The notes below the pieces were generated by a model. The model saw only the letters and a program-made list of their open reading frames with translations, had not been told where the DNA came from and did not search any database. The translations under genes were made by a program, and so were the position numbers. A DNA stretch of 8,855 bases. It comes from JAYSFC01 sp041913505 (GTDB lineage: Bacteria > Pseudomonadota > Gammaproteobacteria > Burkholderiales > Burkholderiaceae_C). Below, piece after piece: positions 6,015-8,855 of this stretch. Location of the stretch: assembly GCA_041913505.1 (NCBI GenBank), contig JAYSFC010000139.1, positions 1 through 8,855 on the forward strand. Reading direction: 5' to 3'. Positions within the stretch are counted from its first letter, which is position 1; each line of letters starts with the position of its first letter.

Positions 6015-7133
6015 ATGACCGATCCGACCCTCCCATCCCCGGCCCTGCAGCGCATCCGCGATGATGTGCGCGCCATGCACGCCTATCCCGTGGCCGACGC
6101 CACCGGCTACCTGAAGATGGACGCGATGGAGAACCCCTTCGGCCTGCCGCCCGCGCTGCAGGCTGCGCTGGGCCAGCGCCTGGGGCAGCTCGCGCTCAAC
6201 CGCTATCCGGGCACGCGCCAGAACGACCTGAAGGCCGCGCTGGCGCTTCACGCCGGTGCGCCCGAGGGCAGCGCGGTCATCCTGGGCAATGGCTCGGACG
6301 AGCTCATCGGCCTGGTGCAACTGGCCTGCGCGCGCCGCGACGCGGGCGGCCCGGCCAAGGTGCTGGCGCCCGCGCCGGGCTTCGTGATGTACGCCATGTG
6401 CGCGCAGCAGCACGGCCTGCAGTACGTGGGCGTGGAGCTCGACGGCGAGTTCCAGCTGCGCGAGCAAGCCATGCTGGACGCCGTTGCCGAACACCGTCCG
6501 GCCATCACTTTCATCGCCTACCCCAACAACCCCACGGCCACGCTGTGGGACGAGGCCGTGGTGCAGCGCATCGTCGACGCCGTGGGCGCCGTGGGCGGCA
6601 TCGTGGTCATGGACGAGGCCTACCAGCCCTTCGCCAGCCGCAGCTGGATCGACCGCATGCGCGCCGAGCCCGCGCGCAACGGCCATGTGCTGCTCATGCG
6701 CACGCTCAGCAAGTTCGGCCTGGCCGGCGTGCGCCTGGGCTACCTCATCGGGCCGGCGGCGCTGGTGGACGAGATCGACAAGGTGCGCCCGCCCTACAAC
6801 GTGAGCGTGCTCAACTGCGAGGCGGCGCTGTTCGCGCTCGAGCATGCCGACGTGTTCGCCGCCCAGGCGGCCGAGCTGCGCGCCGCGCGCACCACGCTCC
6901 TGGCCGCGCTGCGCGCCATGCCGGGCGTTGAGAAGGTGTGGGACAGCCAGGCCAACATGGTGCTGGTGCGCGTGGCGGATTCCGCCAAAGCCTATGAGGG
7001 CATGAAGGCGCGCAAGGTCCTGGTCAAGAACGTTTCTACAATGCATCCATCGCTGGCCAACTGCCTGCGCCTGACCGTGGGCAATGCCGACGACAATGCG
7101 CAGATGCTCGCGGCACTGCAGGCATCCCTATGA
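6015..7133 (+). CDS. hisC: Histidinol-phosphate aminotransferase
   Basis: HisC is a PLP enzyme of fold type I that exchanges the amino group between glutamate and imidazole-acetol phosphate to make histidinol phosphate. The 372 residues include LNRYPGTRQNDLK (61-73), GNGSDELI (91-98), YPNNPTATLW (169-178), VMDEAYQPF (198-206) with Asp200 and Tyr203 at the cofactor, the Schiff-base Lys233 in RTLSKFGLAGVRLGYLIG, and Arg240. The length is normal. GGAAAAGAGA (6000-6009) is a fair ribosome binding site, 5 bases before the ATG. It follows the toxin gene after 19 bp and no terminator is seen between them, so it is likely read from the toxin-antitoxin promoter unless an unseen promoter lies inside that module. 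Its stop overlaps the hisB start (ATGA). Confidence 0.97.
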   Translation: MTDPTLPSPALQRIRDDVRAMHAYPVADATGYLKMDAMENPFGLPPALQAALGQRLGQLALNRYPGTRQNDLKAALALHAGAPEGSAVILGNGSDELIGLVQLACARRDAGGPAKVLAPAPGFVMYAMCAQQHGLQYVGVELDGEFQLREQAMLDAVAEHRPAITFIAYPNNPTATLWDEAVVQRIVDAVGAVGGIVVMDEAYQPFASRSWIDRMRAEPARNGHVLLMRTLSKFGLAGVRLGYLIGPAALVDEIDKVRPPYNVSVLNCEAALFALEHADVFAAQAAELRAARTTLLAALRAMPGVEKVWDSQANMVLVRVADSAKAYEGMKARKVLVKNVSTMHPSLANCLRLTVGNADDNAQMLAALQASL

Positions 7134-7762
7134 CTTCCTCTGCACTCGTTCCCTCGGCCGTGGCCGAATTCGCTCCCCGTGTGGCCGAAGTGAGCCGCAA
7201 CACGGCCGAGACGCGCATCAGCGTGCGCGTGAACCTCGACGGCACGGGCCAGGCCAGCCTGCACACGGGCATCGGCTTCTTCGACCATATGCTCGACCAG
7301 ATCGCGCGCCACGGCCTCATCGACCTGGACATCCGCTGCGAAGGCGACCTGCACATCGACGGCCACCACACGGTGGAGGACGTGGGCATTACGCTCGGCC
7401 AGGCTTTCGCGCGCGCCGTGGGCGACAAGAAGGGCATCCGCCGCTACGGCCATGCCTACGTGCCGCTTGACGAGGCGCTGTCGCGCGTGGTGGTGGATTT
7501 TTCGGGCCGCCCGGGCCTGCACCTGCACATTCCGTTCACGGCGGCCAGCATCGGCGGCTTCGACACCCAGCTCACTTACGAGTTCTTCCAGGGCTTCGTG
7601 AACCATGCCGGCGTGACGTTGCACATCGATAACCTCAAGGGCATCAACGCGCACCACCAGTGCGAGACGGTGTTCAAGGCCTTCGCGCGCGCGCTGCGTG
7701 CGGCGATCGAACTCGACCAGCGTTCGGCGGGCGTGGTCCCGTCCACCAAAGGTTCCCTCTGA
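7130..7762 (+). CDS. hisB: Imidazoleglycerol-phosphate dehydratase
   Basis: HisB dehydrates imidazoleglycerol phosphate to imidazole-acetol phosphate, the substrate of HisC. At 210 residues it is the single-function form, without the N-terminal histidinol-phosphatase half found in E. coli, so that phosphatase must be encoded elsewhere. Visible motifs are TGIGFFDHML (46-55), the metal-binding HIDGHHTVED (75-84, with His75, His79, His80 and Glu83) and INAHHQCET (172-180, with His175, His176 and Glu179), which bind the two Mn ions in the family. The first 20 or so residues are a variable, poorly conserved extension. The start overlaps the hisC stop, giving translational coupling. Confidence 0.98.
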   Translation: MTSSALVPSAVAEFAPRVAEVSRNTAETRISVRVNLDGTGQASLHTGIGFFDHMLDQIARHGLIDLDIRCEGDLHIDGHHTVEDVGITLGQAFARAVGDKKGIRRYGHAYVPLDEALSRVVVDFSGRPGLHLHIPFTAASIGGFDTQLTYEFFQGFVNHAGVTLHIDNLKGINAHHQCETVFKAFARALRAAIELDQRSAGVVPSTKGSL

Positions 7763-7775
7763 GGTTTTGGGTTAA

Positions 7776-7820
7776 ATAAAGCCTGTAGTGCTCATCCTCT
7801 CTGCGCGAGTAGCTATGAAA
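7776..7820 (-). repeat. Dispersed repeat in reverse orientation over the hisH start (copy C)
   Basis: The gap between hisB and hisH, read on the minus strand, resembles copy A. The core ATAGCTnCTnGCGCA (7816 down to 7802) is identical to 849-863 at 13 of 15 positions. It is followed at similar spacing by AGCnC, CAGGC and a T-rich end (about 7788-7776). The plus-strand start codon of hisH (7815) is the complement of the CAT in this repeat. The match is partial, and the second half is degenerate and no longer forms a strong stem. Confidence 0.5.
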
Positions 7821-8483
7821 AGTGAAGCAAAAACGGTCGCCGTGGTGGACTATGGCATGGGCAACCTGCGCTCGGTCTCGCAGGCCGTGCAGGCCGCGGC
7901 CCAGGACAGTGGCTGGCAGGTGATCGTCACCGCGCGGCCCGAAGAGGTGCGCGCCGCCCACCGGGTGGTGCTGCCCGGCCAGGGCGCCATGCCCGACTGC
8001 ATGCGCGAGCTGCGCGAATCGGGCTTGCTCGAGTCCGTGCTCGAGGCCGCCGCTGCCAAGCCGCTGTTCGGCGTCTGCGTGGGCATGCAGATGCTGCTGG
8101 ACCACAGCGAGGAGGGCGAGGTGGACGGCCTGGGCCTGATCCACGGCCGCGTGCGCCGATTCCAGCTTGCGGGCCGCACCCAGCCCGATGGCAGCCGCTA
8201 CAAGGTGCCGCAGATGGGCTGGAACCGCGTGTACCAGATGCGCCACGGCGGCCAGGCCCACCCCGTGTGGAACGGTGTGCCCGACGGGGCGTACTTCTAC
8301 TTCGTGCACAGTTTCTACGCCGAGCCCGCCGATCCTGCGCACTGCGCGGGCGAGGCCGATTACGGGGGGCGCTTTGCAGCGGCCATCGCACGCGATAACA
8401 TTTTTGCCACACAATTCCACCCCGAGAAAAGCGCCGAGCACGGGCTGGCGCTGTACCGCAACTTCCTGCACTGGAATCCCTGA
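7815..8483 (+). CDS. hisH: Imidazole glycerol phosphate synthase, glutaminase subunit
   Basis: HisH is the class I glutamine amidotransferase subunit that hydrolyses glutamine and channels ammonia to HisF for closure of the imidazole ring, releasing AICAR. The 222 residues show VAVVDYGMGNLRS (8-20), the oxyanion strand LPGQGAMPDCM (53-63), the nucleophile elbow FGVCVGMQ with Cys88, and the His202-Glu204 pair of the triad in FHPEKS. ATG 7815 is chosen because VAVVDYGMGN follows closely; an in-frame GTG at 7788 would add nine residues encoded by the repeat. Only a weak GAG (7807-7809) precedes it. hisF is not in the window but is expected after hisA. Confidence 0.96.
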   Translation: MKSEAKTVAVVDYGMGNLRSVSQAVQAAAQDSGWQVIVTARPEEVRAAHRVVLPGQGAMPDCMRELRESGLLESVLEAAAAKPLFGVCVGMQMLLDHSEEGEVDGLGLIHGRVRRFQLAGRTQPDGSRYKVPQMGWNRVYQMRHGGQAHPVWNGVPDGAYFYFVHSFYAEPADPAHCAGEADYGGRFAAAIARDNIFATQFHPEKSAEHGLALYRNFLHWNP

Positions 8484-8498
8484 TCCCTTTCCCTGTCC

Positions 8499-8520
8499 GG
8501 GCGCGGTCGATCCCGCGCCC
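8499..8520 (+). other. GC-rich hairpin between hisH and hisA
   Basis: A perfect 8-bp inverted repeat, GGGCGCGG (8499-8506) with CCGCGCCC (8513-8520), has a six-base loop. The following bases are TCTCTCTCCCC rather than a T-run, so it is not a classical terminator. It could stabilise the upstream message or modulate read-through into hisA, which begins 20 bases later. The 56-base hisH-hisA gap holds no purine-rich ribosome binding site. Confidence 0.5.
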
Positions 8521-8539
8521 TCTCTCTCCCCGCACCACC

Positions 8540-8855
8540 ATGCTGCTTATTCCCGCCATTGACCTCAAGGACGGCCACTGCGTTCGCCTCAAGCAGGGCG
8601 ATATGGACCAATCGACCACGTTCGGCGAAGACCCGGCCGCCATGGCGCGCAAATGGGTCGACGCGGGCGCGCGCCGCCTGCACCTGGTGGACCTCAACGG
8701 CGCCTTCGCGGGCCAACCCAAGAACCACGCGGCCATCAAGTCCATCCTGAAAGAGGTGGGGGCCGATATTCCTGTGCAGCTCGGCGGCGGCATCCGCGAT
8801 CTCGACACCATCGAGAAATACATCGACGGCGGCCTGCGCTACGTCATCATCGGCA
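8540..8855 (+). CDS. hisA: ProFAR isomerase HisA, 5' part (runs off the window)
   Basis: HisA is a beta/alpha-barrel isomerase that converts ProFAR to PRFAR by an Amadori rearrangement. The first 105 residues are visible: LLIPAIDLKDG with catalytic Asp8, CVRLKQGD (14-21), LHLVDLNGAFAG (47-58) and the phosphate-binding QLGGGIRD (80-87). This is ordinary for the roughly 245-residue family. HisA and HisF share this fold, but the MLLIPAIDLK opening and its place right after hisH mark it as HisA. The start ATG is preceded by a pyrimidine-rich leader (8521-8539) with no Shine-Dalgarno sequence, which is unusual beside the other his genes. The frame is open to the window end. Confidence 0.96.
   Translation, partial: MLLIPAIDLKDGHCVRLKQGDMDQSTTFGEDPAAMARKWVDAGARRLHLVDLNGAFAGQPKNHAAIKSILKEVGADIPVQLGGGIRDLDTIEKYIDGGLRYVIIG

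Noticed and set aside
5454..7046. Long minus-strand open frame (530 codons) opposite the toxin and hisC
   Set aside because: Antisense shadow of strongly supported genes, of low complexity and without motifs.
7788..7814. GTG start for hisH, nine codons upstream
   Set aside because: The extra residues come from repeat-like intergenic sequence, and HisH proteins start close to the VAVVDYGMGN strand.

Overview
The window looks like a chromosomal segment of a GC-rich betaproteobacterium, most likely of the family Comamonadaceae (Acidovorax, Alicycliphilus, Diaphorobacter or a close relative). Three things suggest this: the gene order ABC permease - bolA/ibaG - murA - hisG - hisD; the short HisG, which depends on HisZ; and several copies of a short dispersed intergenic repeat that I remember as common in this family. 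The genus call is inference.

Layout. 1-585: 3' part of an ABC-2 type transporter permease. 587-832: BolA-family protein of the IbaG type. 911-2194: murA, the first committed step of peptidoglycan synthesis. 2191-2838 and 2844-4160: hisG and hisD, packed tightly behind murA (hisG overlaps its stop codon). The his order is then interrupted for 1,854 bp (4161-6014). This interval holds a patatin-like phospholipase on the minus strand (4208-5119, convergent with hisD) and, divergent from it, a two-gene toxin-antitoxin module: a ribbon-helix-helix antitoxin (5271-5546) and a PIN-domain, VapC-like toxin (5543-5995). A tandem palindromic operator lies just upstream of the antitoxin. The his genes then resume: hisC (6015-7133), hisB (7130-7762), hisH (7815-8483) and the start of hisA (8540 to the window end).

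How the genes work together. HisG and HisD catalyse the first and the last steps of histidine synthesis. HisA, HisH (with HisF, presumably beyond the window), HisB and HisC cover middle steps. HisZ and a histidinol-phosphate phosphatase are not here and must be encoded elsewhere, because HisG is the short form and HisB has only the dehydratase domain. MurA and IbaG belong to the upstream envelope/iron-sulfur cluster of genes.

Most of the content is conserved housekeeping genes. Two things deserve attention. First, the toxin-antitoxin pair sits directly in front of hisC with only 19 bp between, so the distal his genes may be transcribed from the antitoxin-controlled promoter. Second, a degenerate Comamonadaceae-type repeat appears four times at key places: between bolA and murA, over the hisD start, over the hisH start in reverse orientation, and inside the antitoxin gene, where it appears to encode the antitoxin's C-terminal tail.
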